Positions 34,903 through 44,012 are shown, counted from the first letter of the stretch. The stretch: DNA of 64,000 nt from Pseudomonas sp. ATCC 13867 (GCF_000349845.1 NC_020829.1:3231001-3295000), one strand, 5' to 3'. Program-made: numbers and translations. The notes: a model not told the origin generated them from the letters alone.

Positions 34903-35306
34903 CAGGCGTCCTCCACCACTGACTCAAGCAACTCGACCCGATAGCCATCCGGATCGAGCACGAAAGCGATCTCCCGGGTGCCACCCGACATCGGCCCCGG
35001 CTCACGGACCACCGGTACGCCGGCGGCCCGCAAGCGCTCCACGCACTCGCGGAGCGAACTCACACCGAAGGCCAGGTGTCCCCAGGCCGTGCCGTGCTCG
35101 TAGGGTTCCGTGCGATCCCAGTTGTGCGTCAGCTCCAGGACCGTCCCGCGTTCCTCGTCCTCGAAGCCGACGAAGGTGTTGGTGAAGCGGCCGTTGGGGT
35201 AATCCGTACTGCGCAGCAGACGCATCCCCAACCGGCCCACGTAGAAATCCAGCGAACGCTGCAGGTCCATGACCCGCAGCATCGTGTGCATCAGGCGCAC
35301 CGGCAT
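34902..35306 (-). CDS. Glyoxalase I-like VOC protein
   Basis: Protein of 134 aa similar to bacterial lactoylglutathione lyase along its length: HTMLRVMDLQRSLDFYVGRLGMRLLRSTDYP, VLELTHNWD, GHLAFGV, and FVLDPDGYRVELLE. All four metal ligands of GloA (His-Glu-His-Glu) have counterparts. In this operon it may detoxify a 2-oxoaldehyde released by oxygenation or isomerise an intermediate. It lies four bases after the oxygenase stop. Confidence 0.85.
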   Translation of the reverse strand: MPVRLMHTMLRVMDLQRSLDFYVGRLGMRLLRSTDYPNGRFTNTFVGFEDEERGTVLELTHNWDRTEPYEHGTAWGHLAFGVSSLRECVERLRAAGVPVVREPGPMSGGTREIAFVLDPDGYRVELLESVVEDA

Positions 35307-35309
35307 CGA

Positions 35310-36434
35310 TCAGTCCTTCATCGCGTCGAGAACGAGGTTCTGGAACTGATTGGCGCTGTCTTCCCAGTGCGGCGACATCACGCCGCCGTCGCTCATCACG
35401 GGGGAACGACGGCCTTCCTGCAGCAGCTCGGCAATCGCGTGGTCTTCCTTGTGCACGCTGTACCAGAGGTTGCAGAGGTTCTCCTTGTCGGAGGCGTTGT
35501 AATGCTGCTCGCCCACGCTGTAGAGCACGCGGAACTGGCGGGTGCGGTCGGCGGATACCGGGATGTTCAGGTGCACGCCGGCCTGGTCGGGCAGGTAGAT
35601 GCCCAGCACGAAGTTGGGGAACAGCGTCAGGTAGCGGGCGCTCATGTCCAGGCTGCTGGACTTCGCGGTGGTTTCCTTCTCCGCTTCCACGTCGATCGCG
35701 GAGCCCAGGCAGCGCCCGTCGACGATGGTGTAGTGGTCCTTCAGCGGCTGACCCGAGGCGGTTTCGTCGTGGACGATCGGGACATGGTACGGCTCGATGA
35801 AGTTCTCCATCAGGAACTTCCAGTTGCACTTCACCTCCCCCAGGTCGATCTTGCCGATCGGCTTGAGGAGCTTCACGTCGAGCAGCTTGATCTGCTCGGC
35901 GAAGGAGCGCGAATAGTCTTCGAACGCCTCGGCATCGCCGGACAGGTTGACGAAGATCCAGTCGTTCCACTGGGCGTGGCGCACGCGCTTGAGGCCGTGA
36001 TCGGCACGGGAGAAGCCCGGAACCTCCTGCTTGCGGAAACCACCGAAGTGAGGCGCCGCCTCGAGCTCGCCATCGAGCGAGTAGGACCAGGCGTGGTAAG
36101 GACAGCTGATCGAGCCCTGGACGTTGCAGCGATCGCTCACGAGTTTCAGCCCGCGATGGCGGCAGACGTTGTGGAATACACCGACTTCGCCATTGTCGTT
36201 CGAGACGATGAGCAGCGGCTGCCCGGCCACCTCGATCGGCGCGCAAGTGCCCGGCTCGGCAAACTCATGCACGAAACCGACGAATACCCAGTTCCTGGCG
36301 AAGACTTTATCTTGTTCGGTGCGATAAAACTCTTCACTGGTATAAGCATCCTGGGAAAGTCCTGGCAGAACTTTTCCAGGTTCATCGGCGCACGACAATT
36401 CACGAATACGGATAACTTCTTCAACGACTGACAT
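35310..36434 (-). CDS. Rieske non-heme iron oxygenase, catalytic subunit
   Basis: Oxygenase alpha subunit of 374 aa. The Rieske cluster uses C91/H93 (NVCRHRGLKL) and C111/H114 (SCPYHAWSY). The mononuclear iron uses H217 and H222 in ENFIEPYHVPIVH, with a likely third ligand D331 in KEDHAIAELLQEG. This layout is nearest the choline, carnitine and glycine-betaine oxygenase branch, which often removes N-methyl groups or cleaves C-N bonds. No beta subunit is encoded nearby. AAGGA precedes the ATG. It heads the seven-gene operon and is divergent from a LysR gene across an AT-rich region. Confidence 0.92.
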   Translation of the reverse strand: MSVVEEVIRIRELSCADEPGKVLPGLSQDAYTSEEFYRTEQDKVFARNWVFVGFVHEFAEPGTCAPIEVAGQPLLIVSNDNGEVGVFHNVCRHRGLKLVSDRCNVQGSISCPYHAWSYSLDGELEAAPHFGGFRKQEVPGFSRADHGLKRVRHAQWNDWIFVNLSGDAEAFEDYSRSFAEQIKLLDVKLLKPIGKIDLGEVKCNWKFLMENFIEPYHVPIVHDETASGQPLKDHYTIVDGRCLGSAIDVEAEKETTAKSSSLDMSARYLTLFPNFVLGIYLPDQAGVHLNIPVSADRTRQFRVLYSVGEQHYNASDKENLCNLWYSVHKEDHAIAELLQEGRRSPVMSDGGVMSPHWEDSANQFQNLVLDAMKD

Positions 36435-36674
36435 ATAATTATTCCTTCCTGGTCAGGCTGAGGGCGAGTTTCAACTACTCGATTCGTATCCTAGAAATGC
36501 ACTGTCGGCGGAACAAACGATAAGAATTCAACGGCGGATGAGAAAAAATAAAAGGGGACGACAAATTTTCTTCATGATCCCGGAACGATTGACGCGACAG
36601 GCGTTTTGCCCAACACTCGACCAGCGCTAATGGCGCCCGTAGATATAAGCCTTGCTGCATACAGAACAAGAACC

Positions 36675-37553
36675 ATGACCCATCGACTCCCCCCGCTGAA
36701 TACCCTGAAAACCTTCGAAGTTGCCGCCCGACACCTCAGCTTCACCCAGGCCTCGCTCGAGCTGAACGTCACACCCTCGGCGATCAGCCACCAGATCAAA
36801 CTGCTCGAGGAAAACCTCGGAGTCCGGCTGTTTCGAAGGGAAAACAATCGTCTGCTGCTCACGGATGCGGGCAGCTACCTGCTCCCGGAGTGCAGCCGGT
36901 CCTTCGCGCACCTCCTGGAGGTCACCCAGAAGGTGCGCGAACTGGGCAATGGCCGCCCGCTCACCATCGCGCTGCGCCCCTATTTCGCCCAGAAATGGCT
37001 GATGCCGAGGGTCTCCTCGTTCTGGCAGCAGCACCCGGAGATCGAGCTCAGCCTGCATCACACCATCCAGTTCTCGCCCACCAGTCTCGACGCTTATGAC
37101 ATCGCCATCGCCTGGGCCAGCGGCCCCTTCCCGGGGCTGGAAGCGTACCGCCTGGTGAACGGGGACCTCACGCCCGTCTGCAGCCCCGCGACCTTGAAAA
37201 GACTGGGGAATCCGCCGGACGTGACGGCCCTGTCGGGGCAGGTGCTGCTGGACGAAGAGACGCCCAACAACTGGGATCGATGGCTCGAACTGGCGGGGGA
37301 GCCTCGCCTGAAACCGTTCAAGCGCGTGAGCATCGACGACACCAACGTCAGGCTTCACGCCGCCATCGATGGCCAGGGCCTCATCCTGACGTGCCTGTCC
37401 CTGCTGGAGCGGGAGCTGAGCGAGGGCATCCTGGTCGCGCCCTTCCCCATCGCGCTGCCGCACTACTCCTACTACCTCCTGTACCGACCCGATGTCCTCA
37501 CCAATCCCCAGGCGCGCATCTTCATCGACTGGCTCAAGGCCCAGGCGGCGTGA
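36675..37553 (+). CDS. LysR-type regulator (GcvA-like) of the catabolic island
   Basis: Regulator of 292 aa. It begins MTHRLPPLNTLKTFEVAARHLSFTQASLELNVTPSAISHQIKLLEENLGVRLF, the GcvA/TrpI-like HTH. The effector domain follows (YDIAIAWASGPFPGLEAYRLV). The ATG at 36675 is chosen by family alignment; its ribosome site is weak, and ATGs at 36606 and 36630 are in frame upstream. It is divergent from the Rieske operon and lies upstream of the epimerase and MFS genes, so it probably controls both sides. Confidence 0.85.
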   Translation: MTHRLPPLNTLKTFEVAARHLSFTQASLELNVTPSAISHQIKLLEENLGVRLFRRENNRLLLTDAGSYLLPECSRSFAHLLEVTQKVRELGNGRPLTIALRPYFAQKWLMPRVSSFWQQHPEIELSLHHTIQFSPTSLDAYDIAIAWASGPFPGLEAYRLVNGDLTPVCSPATLKRLGNPPDVTALSGQVLLDEETPNNWDRWLELAGEPRLKPFKRVSIDDTNVRLHAAIDGQGLILTCLSLLERELSEGILVAPFPIALPHYSYYLLYRPDVLTNPQARIFIDWLKAQAA

Positions 37554-37751
37554 GCGCCACCCAGGCCTGACGCCGCACCCGAGCAGGGCCGAACCGCAGC
37601 GCGGTGTGCCCCGTCGGCCCATGAATGCGGCTCATCCAGGCCGATGAAAAATTCTCACAGGTGGCCAAGTATTTATACTTCGCGCAACTGGCTTTGATTC
37701 GAATAATCTCCAGCCTCATAAATCCAATAACATCTGAGCAGGAGATATGCA

Positions 37752-38624
37752 GTGCGTGAAACTTCCCGCCCACAACCCCATAGAGTCGTAGTTACCGGCG
37801 GCAGCGGACGACTTGGACACTATGTGGTCGAACAACTCCACAAGAATTTCTCGGTAAAAGTTCTCGATCTTCGCCCTCCCCGGCAGAATGTGGACTTTGC
37901 TCAGGCGAATGTTCTGGACCTCGATACATTGCGCAAAGAGTTCGCTGGCGCCGATGCGGTCATTCATCTTGCCGCAATCGATTTCGATCACCAGGCAAAA
38001 CCTGAAGACTATATCCATGTAAATGTCCAAGGAACCTGGAACGTACTTCAGGCCGCCAATGAACTGGGCATCCAGCGGGTCGTTCTTTGTTCCAGTATTT
38101 CCGCCTGCGGCCTTTCGGAGGCCCATCCGTCCTTCATCCCGGAGTATCTGCCGGTGGATGAAGAACACCCCCACTCTCCCATCCAGGCCTACAGCGTCAG
38201 CAAGCAACTGATGGAGAACATGGCGGCCAGCTTCGTTCGCCGTGGCGACATCCAGGTGGTCTGCCTTCGCCCGATGATGGTGCTGATACCCGAGAACATC
38301 GCCCCCACGGTCACCCGTGCGGACGACCAGGCGTCCCGTTGGCTGTTCTACTACATCACCCCCGAGGACTGTGCCCGCGCCTTCGAGGCCGCATTGCGCG
38401 CCACCCATATCGACAGCGGCAACTTCTTCGTCACCGCGCAGGACAGCTGCCGCGCGGAACCGACCCTCCAATGGGTAGAGCGGGTATTCGGCAAGCTCCC
38501 GGAAATCCGCGACCGGGAACGCTACGAATGCGATCCCTACGCCTCGATCTTCTCCGGCGACAAGGCCCGCCAGGCATTCGACTTCGTCCCCCGGAGCAAC
38601 TGGCGGGAAATCATCGGCTCCTGA
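37752..38624 (+). CDS. NAD-dependent epimerase/dehydratase family protein
   Basis: Extended SDR of 290 aa with the nucleotide motif VVVTGGSGRLGHYVVEQL (residues 12-29), DAVIHLAAID, and the YSVSK catalytic pair. The start is GTG at 37752, with AGGAG eight bases upstream. The first third uses more A/T-ending codons than its neighbours, suggesting foreign origin. It lies in the catabolic island between the LysR and MFS genes and may oxidise or reduce an alcohol or sugar-like intermediate. Confidence 0.82.
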   Translation: MRETSRPQPHRVVVTGGSGRLGHYVVEQLHKNFSVKVLDLRPPRQNVDFAQANVLDLDTLRKEFAGADAVIHLAAIDFDHQAKPEDYIHVNVQGTWNVLQAANELGIQRVVLCSSISACGLSEAHPSFIPEYLPVDEEHPHSPIQAYSVSKQLMENMAASFVRRGDIQVVCLRPMMVLIPENIAPTVTRADDQASRWLFYYITPEDCARAFEAALRATHIDSGNFFVTAQDSCRAEPTLQWVERVFGKLPEIRDRERYECDPYASIFSGDKARQAFDFVPRSNWREIIGS

Positions 38625-38632
38625 GCCATCAC

Positions 38633-38652
38633 GCCGGCTCCGGCGAGCCGGC
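38633..38652 (+). terminator. Hairpin after the epimerase gene
   Basis: An 8-bp perfect stem (GCCGGCTC/GAGCCGGC, loop CGGC) is followed by CTGCTTTCCATTT. It is a likely terminator or attenuator before the MFS gene. Confidence 0.55.
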
Positions 38653-38792
38653 CTGCTTTCCATTTCGCGACGGAGGATGCACATCCTTAGCTGAACTTGC
38701 GTGCATGAAACGAACCCTGGTCGAGGGTCCTGTCCGACTCGAAGCCCCTCGACGCACCCACGAAAGAAAACAATTAGAACGGGGTATATGTA

Positions 38793-40181
38793 ATGACTGT
38801 GATCACTGGATCCGATACGGCAACGCTCGTGAATCGTTCAAGCAACGTCAGTCATGGTTCTTCGATTATTGACGACAGCCCGATGACGTTCTTCCACTGG
38901 CGCCTGCTGTTGCAGTCCGCCGGCGGCCCCTTCCTCGATGGCTGGTTGCTGAGCATCATTGGTGTTGCGCTGATCGGCATGACCCCCGCACTCGGGCTGT
39001 CGGGTACGGATCTGAGTCTGGCGGGCGCCGCGGCGCTCATCGGCATCTTCTTCGGCGGGCTGATATTCGGGCGCATGACCGACGTCATCGGCCGCCAGCT
39101 CATGTACACCATCGATCTCATCGTGCTGGTGGTCGGTTCCGTTCTCTGCGCCTTCGTCGACAGCGTCTGGCAGATCATCCTGCTGCGCTTCCTGATTGGT
39201 GTCGCCATCGGCGCGGACTACCCCATCGCGACCTCCCTGCTCGCGGAATGGCTCCCGACCAAGCGGCGGGCAGCGATGCTCGGCTCCCTGGTGGTGGCTT
39301 GGTTCCTCGGTGCGACGGTCGCGACATTCCTGGGCTTCGCGATGGTCGAGTTCCTCGGCGAAGACTCCTGGCGCTGGATGCTCGCCAGCTCCGGCGTACC
39401 GGGCCTGATCATCCTGCTCATGCGTATCGGTACCCCCGAATCGCCGCGCTGGCTGATTTCGAAGGGACGCATCGAGGAAGCCGAGGCGGTGGTGCGGAAG
39501 ATCTATGGCCAGGATGCGGACCTCTCGTCCATTCGCGAGGCCGAGTCGATCCGTCCCCAGCGCCTCGGCTACTCGGCGCTGCTTCAAGGCGAATACCTCA
39601 AGCGCACCTTCTTCTGCGGCATGTTCTACCTCTGCGCCGTCACCCCGGTCTTCGCGATCTATACCTTCGGCCCCGTCATGCTGTCGGCGTTCGGCCTGAA
39701 CGAAGGCAACCTGAGCAACATCGGCTATGCACTGATCAGCCTGCTGTTCCTGCTCGGCTGCCTGCCGGCGCTGCGACTCTCCGAGACGGTCGGACGCCGC
39801 CCCCTGCTGCTGTGGTCCTTCGCCCTGATGATCCTGCCGTTCCTGGCCCTGGGAATCGCGCCCAATGCGCCGGTCGCGCTGATCATCTTCTGGTTCTGCC
39901 TGTACGCGGTCGCGTCCGGCGGACCGAACATCCTCGAATGGTCCTATCCGAACGAGCTCTTCCCCACCGATATCCGCGCTACCGCGATGGGCGTCATCAC
40001 CGCCGTCAGCCGTATCGGAGCCGCCCTGGGTACCTTCCTGCTGCCGCTGTCTCTCGAGCACTACGGTGACGGCGCAACCATGCTGATCATGGCGGGCATG
40101 ACCGCCGTGGGCTTCATCATCTCGTTCATGCTGGCGCCAGAAACCAAGGGCCGGTCGCTGTCGGAGGCCAGCGGCATCTGA
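38793..40181 (+). CDS. MFS transporter of the catabolic island (sugar/aromatic-acid porter type)
   Basis: Transporter of 462 aa with twelve membrane segments. Family motifs include GGLIFGRMTDVIGRQ (loop 2-3), RFLIGVAIGADYPIATSLLAEWLPTKRR (segment 4-5), GTPESPRWLISKGR after segment 6, and WSYPNELFPTDIRATAMG late. A soluble N-terminus of about 30 residues precedes segment 1. It should import the compound degraded by the Rieske operon. The hydrophobic start and family group favour proton-coupled uptake of an organic acid or polyol. Confidence 0.87.
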   Translation: MTVITGSDTATLVNRSSNVSHGSSIIDDSPMTFFHWRLLLQSAGGPFLDGWLLSIIGVALIGMTPALGLSGTDLSLAGAAALIGIFFGGLIFGRMTDVIGRQLMYTIDLIVLVVGSVLCAFVDSVWQIILLRFLIGVAIGADYPIATSLLAEWLPTKRRAAMLGSLVVAWFLGATVATFLGFAMVEFLGEDSWRWMLASSGVPGLIILLMRIGTPESPRWLISKGRIEEAEAVVRKIYGQDADLSSIREAESIRPQRLGYSALLQGEYLKRTFFCGMFYLCAVTPVFAIYTFGPVMLSAFGLNEGNLSNIGYALISLLFLLGCLPALRLSETVGRRPLLLWSFALMILPFLALGIAPNAPVALIIFWFCLYAVASGGPNILEWSYPNELFPTDIRATAMGVITAVSRIGAALGTFLLPLSLEHYGDGATMLIMAGMTAVGFIISFMLAPETKGRSLSEASGI

Positions 40182-40190
40182 TCGATGAAC

Positions 40191-40220
40191 GCAATCGCCA
40201 GGCCGAGCCCTGGCGATTGC
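40191..40220 (+). terminator. 12-bp hairpin after the MFS gene
   Basis: GCAATCGCCAGG (40191-40202) and CCTGGCGATTGC (40209-40220) pair perfectly around CCGAGC, nine bases after the stop. There is no T-run, but the position suits transcript ending. Nothing else is recognised in the 296 bases up to the next gene. Confidence 0.6.
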
Positions 40221-40477
40221 CCACGTTCCGCGCCGCCGCCGGCGTTTATTTCGTACGCCCTTCGGCGCGTTACAGCTCGGGGCTACCAGCGAAGTGTTCA
40301 AGGCCCGGATCGAGGGGCCATTCGCCGGGAGCGCACGTGGGAAACGCCGGCCACTCGCCCATCCGACGTTCCAGCTGCGCCAGGAGAAAGCATCTCTACC
40401 AGGCCACAGGTTTGCCAACGCTGGCCAGCAGCCGCCGGGAAACGGCAGACTGTCCACGACGCACCGAGGAACCCGTC

Positions 40478-41038
40478 ATGGAATGCCCAGGCCCGCCCAC
40501 CCTGCATACCGCGCGTTTGCTGCTTACGCCAATACGACTGGCCGACGCCGAGGCCATCCAGCGTCTGTTCCCGCACTGGGAAGTGGTGCGCTACCTGGAT
40601 CGCCGCGTGCCCTGGCCCTACCCGACCGACGGTGCGCTGGTCTATGTGCGCGACGTGGTGCTGCCGGCCATGACCCGTGGCGAGGAATGGCACTGGATGA
40701 TCCGCCTCGCCGGCGAGCCGGAGGATGCCATCGGCAGCATCTCGCTGTTCGATCAGCCGGGCGGTCACCGCGGCTTCTGGCTGGCGCCCGCCTGGCAGGG
40801 CCGCGGCTACATGAGCGAGGCCTGCGAGGCGATCAACCGCTTCTGGTTCCAGACCCTGGGCCGGCCGCTGATGCAGGTGCCCAAGGCCGCCCCCAACGAA
40901 GGTTCGCGGCGTATCTCAGAACGCGAGGGCATGCGTCTGGTGGGCCGCGACCAAGGTCACTTCGTCAGCGGCGTGCTGCCACGGGAAACCTGGGAGCTTA
41001 CCCGGGAAGAGTGGCTGGCGCGCCATGCAGACGACTGA
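40478..41038 (+). CDS. GNAT acetyltransferase (RimJ/RimL-like)
   Basis: Protein of 186 aa of the ribosomal-protein acetyltransferase-like GNAT branch. It begins LHTARLLLTPIRLADAEAIQRLFP, the acetyl-CoA site is LAPAWQGRGYMSEACEAINRF, and it ends ERTxGM-like at SEREGMRLVGRD. The ATG at 40478 has GAGGAA seven bases upstream. It overlaps the following AraC gene by 14 bases. Confidence 0.82.
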   Translation: MECPGPPTLHTARLLLTPIRLADAEAIQRLFPHWEVVRYLDRRVPWPYPTDGALVYVRDVVLPAMTRGEEWHWMIRLAGEPEDAIGSISLFDQPGGHRGFWLAPAWQGRGYMSEACEAINRFWFQTLGRPLMQVPKAAPNEGSRRISEREGMRLVGRDQGHFVSGVLPRETWELTREEWLARHADD

Positions 41039-41708
41039 GCAGGCCTGGCAGGGCGAACTGTGGCTCGGCGCGGACTTCTGCCTCGTCGCCGGCACCACCG
41101 GCCACGCGCGCGCCCACGCCCACTACGCGCACCAGTTGCTGATGGCCCGCGAGGGCGAGGTCACGGCGCTGATCGACGAGCAGCCGCAGCGGGCTGCGCT
41201 GCTGGTGATCGCCTCCAACCAGCGCCACGCGATCCTCGACAGGGACCAGAGCGCCGTCACCCTGTTCGCCGAGCCGCTGGCCTTCGAACTGGCCGATCTT
41301 GAACGACTCTGCCGGCTGATCGGGCCCGACCTGCAAGGGCTCGCATCAGCTCTGCGCGAACTGCCGCGCCGGCAGCTCGACCCGCGCCTGGAGAAAGCCC
41401 TGCAACGCATCCGCGCGCTGGGCGACGGCGCGCTGCCCGCCCAGGCGCTCGCCGAGGAAGCCTCGCTCTCGCTGAGCCAGCTGGAACGGCTGTTCAGCGG
41501 CACGCTGGGCCTGTCGGTGCGCCGGCTGGTGCTCTGGCAACGGCTGCGTCAGGCGCTGTGGCTGGCCATGACGGGCGACAGCCTGACCAGTGCCGCCATC
41601 GCGGCGGGCTTCGCCGATTCCGCGCACTTCTCCCGCAGCGTGCGCAGTCAGTTCGGCATCCGTGCCGACCTGACGCTACGCCAGTTGAAGCTGCGCCTGC
41701 TCGATTAA
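41025..41708 (+). CDS. AraC-family regulator
   Basis: Regulator of 227 aa. An N-terminal cupin-like sensor covers residues ~1-110. Two HTHs follow (~135-225), ending IAAGFADSAHFSRSVRSQFGIRADL. It overlaps the GNAT gene by 14 bases, so the two form a coupled pair; its ligand is unknown. Confidence 0.82.
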   Translation: MQTTEQAWQGELWLGADFCLVAGTTGHARAHAHYAHQLLMAREGEVTALIDEQPQRAALLVIASNQRHAILDRDQSAVTLFAEPLAFELADLERLCRLIGPDLQGLASALRELPRRQLDPRLEKALQRIRALGDGALPAQALAEEASLSLSQLERLFSGTLGLSVRRLVLWQRLRQALWLAMTGDSLTSAAIAAGFADSAHFSRSVRSQFGIRADLTLRQLKLRLLD

Positions 41709-41749
41709 CACGACACCTCTGTCGATCCACGTCTGCCGGGGCGATGAGT

Positions 41750-41775
41750 TTCGCGGACAAGGTCCGCTCTTACGC
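41750..41775 (+). repeat. Dispersed GCGGAC repeat, copy D
   Basis: TTTCGCGGACAAGGTCCGCTCTTACG, the same family as the copies near 21219, 22601 and 22842. It lies 24 bases before a REP element. Confidence 0.6.
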
Positions 41776-41798
41776 CAGCGGTCACGACGGAGCTGACC

Positions 41799-41824
41799 TG
41801 CAGGAGCGAGCTTGCTCGCGAACC
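41799..41824 (+). repeat. Single REP element
   Basis: Identical over 26 bases to the first arm of the REPIN at 25185-25210 (core GAGCGAGCTTGCTCGCGAAC). No inverted partner follows. Confidence 0.8.
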
Positions 41825-41830
41825 TTCCTG

Positions 41831-42724
41831 TCAGCGCGTACCGATTCCCGCACGCCGCAGCGCTACCGGCAACGGCGCTGGCGGATAAGCCACCTCGACA
41901 CGACGGAACGGCTCGGCCAACTGATCGAAGTACGCCACCGGGTAGTCGGGGCGGTCGCCGATGCCCAGGTCATCTTCCGCCAGCGCGTAGTCCGGCAGGT
42001 GCAGCGCCGTGCCCAGCAGGCGATCCCAGAAGCTGAAGAACAGCGCGAAGTTCACATCCCCCGCCGTGCCGTATTTCAGGTGGTGCAGGCGATGCAGCGG
42101 CGCCCAGGCGAACAGGTGGCGCAGTGCGCCGATGCGCATGTCCACATTGCTGTGCTGCAGCAGCAACTGGATGGCGATGGCGAACGCCAGCAGCGCCGCA
42201 ACTTCCAGCGGAATACCCAGCAACAGCAGCGGCAGCGTGCCGCCGAGGGCTTCGAGCATCTGGTGCAGCGGATGCTTCATCAGCCCGTTGAAGCCATACA
42301 TGCGGGTGACGCCGTGGTGCACCGCATGCAAGCGCCACAACAGCGGCGAACGGTGGCTGGCGTAATGCACCAGCGTCACGCCGAGATCAGCGATCAGCAG
42401 CGCCACCAGCAGTTGCAGCCCCAGCGGCCAATCCGTTGGCCACAGTTCGAAATGCGGCAGCCACAAGGCCACCAGCGGAATCGTCGCAATCCCCAGAGCA
42501 TTCAACGTCTCGTTGACCAGCGCGTGGAGCAGGTCGCGGGCGCCATCTCCGTGGTTCTCGTTCCAGCCCGCTCGATAGGGCCAGAGCCGTTCGGCCAGGA
42601 AGGCCAGCAGGACCGCCAGGGGCAACAGCGCCGGCAGGCAGATCAGCGATACGTCCGCACCGACCAGGTACAGCGCCAGGCCGATGAAGCCGAAGAAGAA
42701 CGCGGGGGCGTAGAGGTGTCGCAT
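41831..42724 (-). CDS. Fatty-acid hydroxylase / sterol desaturase family protein
   Basis: Membrane di-iron protein of 297 aa with four or five membrane segments and the histidine clusters of the family: HYASH (in LVHYASHRSPLLWRLHAVHH), HAVHH, and HRLHHLKYG. It may hydroxylate or desaturate lipids. GGAG lies seven bases before the ATG at 42724, which also begins the first hydrophobic segment. A REP element follows its stop. Confidence 0.87.
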   Translation of the reverse strand: MRHLYAPAFFFGFIGLALYLVGADVSLICLPALLPLAVLLAFLAERLWPYRAGWNENHGDGARDLLHALVNETLNALGIATIPLVALWLPHFELWPTDWPLGLQLLVALLIADLGVTLVHYASHRSPLLWRLHAVHHGVTRMYGFNGLMKHPLHQMLEALGGTLPLLLLGIPLEVAALLAFAIAIQLLLQHSNVDMRIGALRHLFAWAPLHRLHHLKYGTAGDVNFALFFSFWDRLLGTALHLPDYALAEDDLGIGDRPDYPVAYFDQLAEPFRRVEVAYPPAPLPVALRRAGIGTR

Positions 42725-42798
42725 GGTGCAGCTCCAGTGCAGGAAGAGCCGCCAGTTTCGTCGCAGCGCCGTCAGTCGCGCTTGAACAATCCGCGCAT

Positions 42799-43926
42799 TC
42801 AACGCCGCCAGGCACACCCCAGTGCGCTGAGCGCCAGTACCAGTGCCGCGCCGGCGTAGGCCCAGAGTGCCGGCACCTGCGGCAGCAGCACGCCCGCCAG
42901 GATCGGCCCGAGCCCCGCCCCGATGTCGCGCCACACCGCGTTGCCCGCCAGCGCCTGGATACGCGCCTGCGGGTTGCGCTGCGCCACCAGCGTCACCACC
43001 AGCGGCAGTTGCAACGCGCGCAGCACCAGCACGAAGAAGGCGCCGACGAACAGCCAGTAGCTGCCGAACATCAGCAGCGCCAGCGAGGTGGCCAGTGACA
43101 GCACGACCAGCATGCGCAGCGCGCCGAAGCGATCGGCCAGGCGCCCGCCGAAGGGGCTGAAGAGCATCTCGCTGAGATAGCGCACCGCCATCAGCACGCC
43201 CGCCACCAGCACGCCGGTGCCGCCCAGGTGAGTCTGCGCGTAGAGCGACAGGCCGAAGACGAACAGGCCGTCGAGGGTCACGCCTTCGATGAAGGACCAG
43301 GTGGCGATGCTGTCCGGCAGACGCAGGCGGCGGCCGCTATTGGCAGGGATGTCGTGCCCCCTGTCGGGCAGCGCGCGGGCGCGCCAGAGGCCGCACAGGG
43401 CGCTGACGCAGAGGACGAAGAAGATGCTGCGCGGGCCCAGCGCCTGGGCCATCAACGCGCCCAGCGGGAGGAACAGCATCGGCCCGATGGAGAGGGTCGC
43501 CCGCGAGCGCCCGGCGCGACGTGCGGCGCCCTGTGCTTCAGCGGTGGCGAGGGTCTGGGTGCTGAGGTTGAACGTGGCGAAGCACAGGCCCCAGACCAGC
43601 CTCAGGACCAGCAGCACGGCGAAGCCGGACAGGGTCGCGTTGCCCAGCGCACAGGCCGCTGCCGCGAAGGCCGCAAGGCTGCACGCGGCGCGGTCGCCGT
43701 GGCGGCCGTAGAAGCGCACCACCCAGCCGTAGCCGACGATACGCACCAGCCGGTTGGCCGCCAGCAGGATGCCCGCTTCCACCAGGGTTACGCCGAAATC
43801 GGCGGCGTACATCGGCAGCAGCAGGTACAGCAGCACGTCGCTGGGCAGGCACAGGCTGAGCACCTGGGCGGAGTTGCGCGAATCTCGGTCGGCTCGCTGC
43901 AGGGCAGGCGCGGAAGCGGACGACAT
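42799..43926 (-). CDS. MFS transporter
   Basis: Transporter of 375 aa with eleven or twelve membrane segments (SLCLPSDVLLYLLLPMYAADFGVTLVEAGILLAANRLVRI at the start). GAGG lies five bases before the ATG at 43926. It is followed after 74 bases by the hydroxylase gene in the same direction, so the two may share a transcript. The substrate is unknown. Confidence 0.82.
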   Translation of the reverse strand: MSSASAPALQRADRDSRNSAQVLSLCLPSDVLLYLLLPMYAADFGVTLVEAGILLAANRLVRIVGYGWVVRFYGRHGDRAACSLAAFAAAACALGNATLSGFAVLLVLRLVWGLCFATFNLSTQTLATAEAQGAARRAGRSRATLSIGPMLFLPLGALMAQALGPRSIFFVLCVSALCGLWRARALPDRGHDIPANSGRRLRLPDSIATWSFIEGVTLDGLFVFGLSLYAQTHLGGTGVLVAGVLMAVRYLSEMLFSPFGGRLADRFGALRMLVVLSLATSLALLMFGSYWLFVGAFFVLVLRALQLPLVVTLVAQRNPQARIQALAGNAVWRDIGAGLGPILAGVLLPQVPALWAYAGAALVLALSALGCAWRR

Positions 43927-44012
43927 GACAGCCTCGTGACAACGACGGGGGCCGCAGGATAACCCGCGCCCCGCCCCGCAGGACAAGCCTTACGCCGACG
44001 CCGGCCGCTGTG

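Noticed and set aside
34902..35306. Ring-cleaving extradiol dioxygenase role for the VOC protein
   Set aside because: Length, the HTMLRV start and all four metal-ligand positions fit glyoxalase I better than extradiol dioxygenases, which have a different ligand pattern and are usually longer.
40217..40477. N-terminal extension of the GNAT gene
   Set aside because: The added residues have no family match, and a good ribosome site precedes the ATG at 40478.
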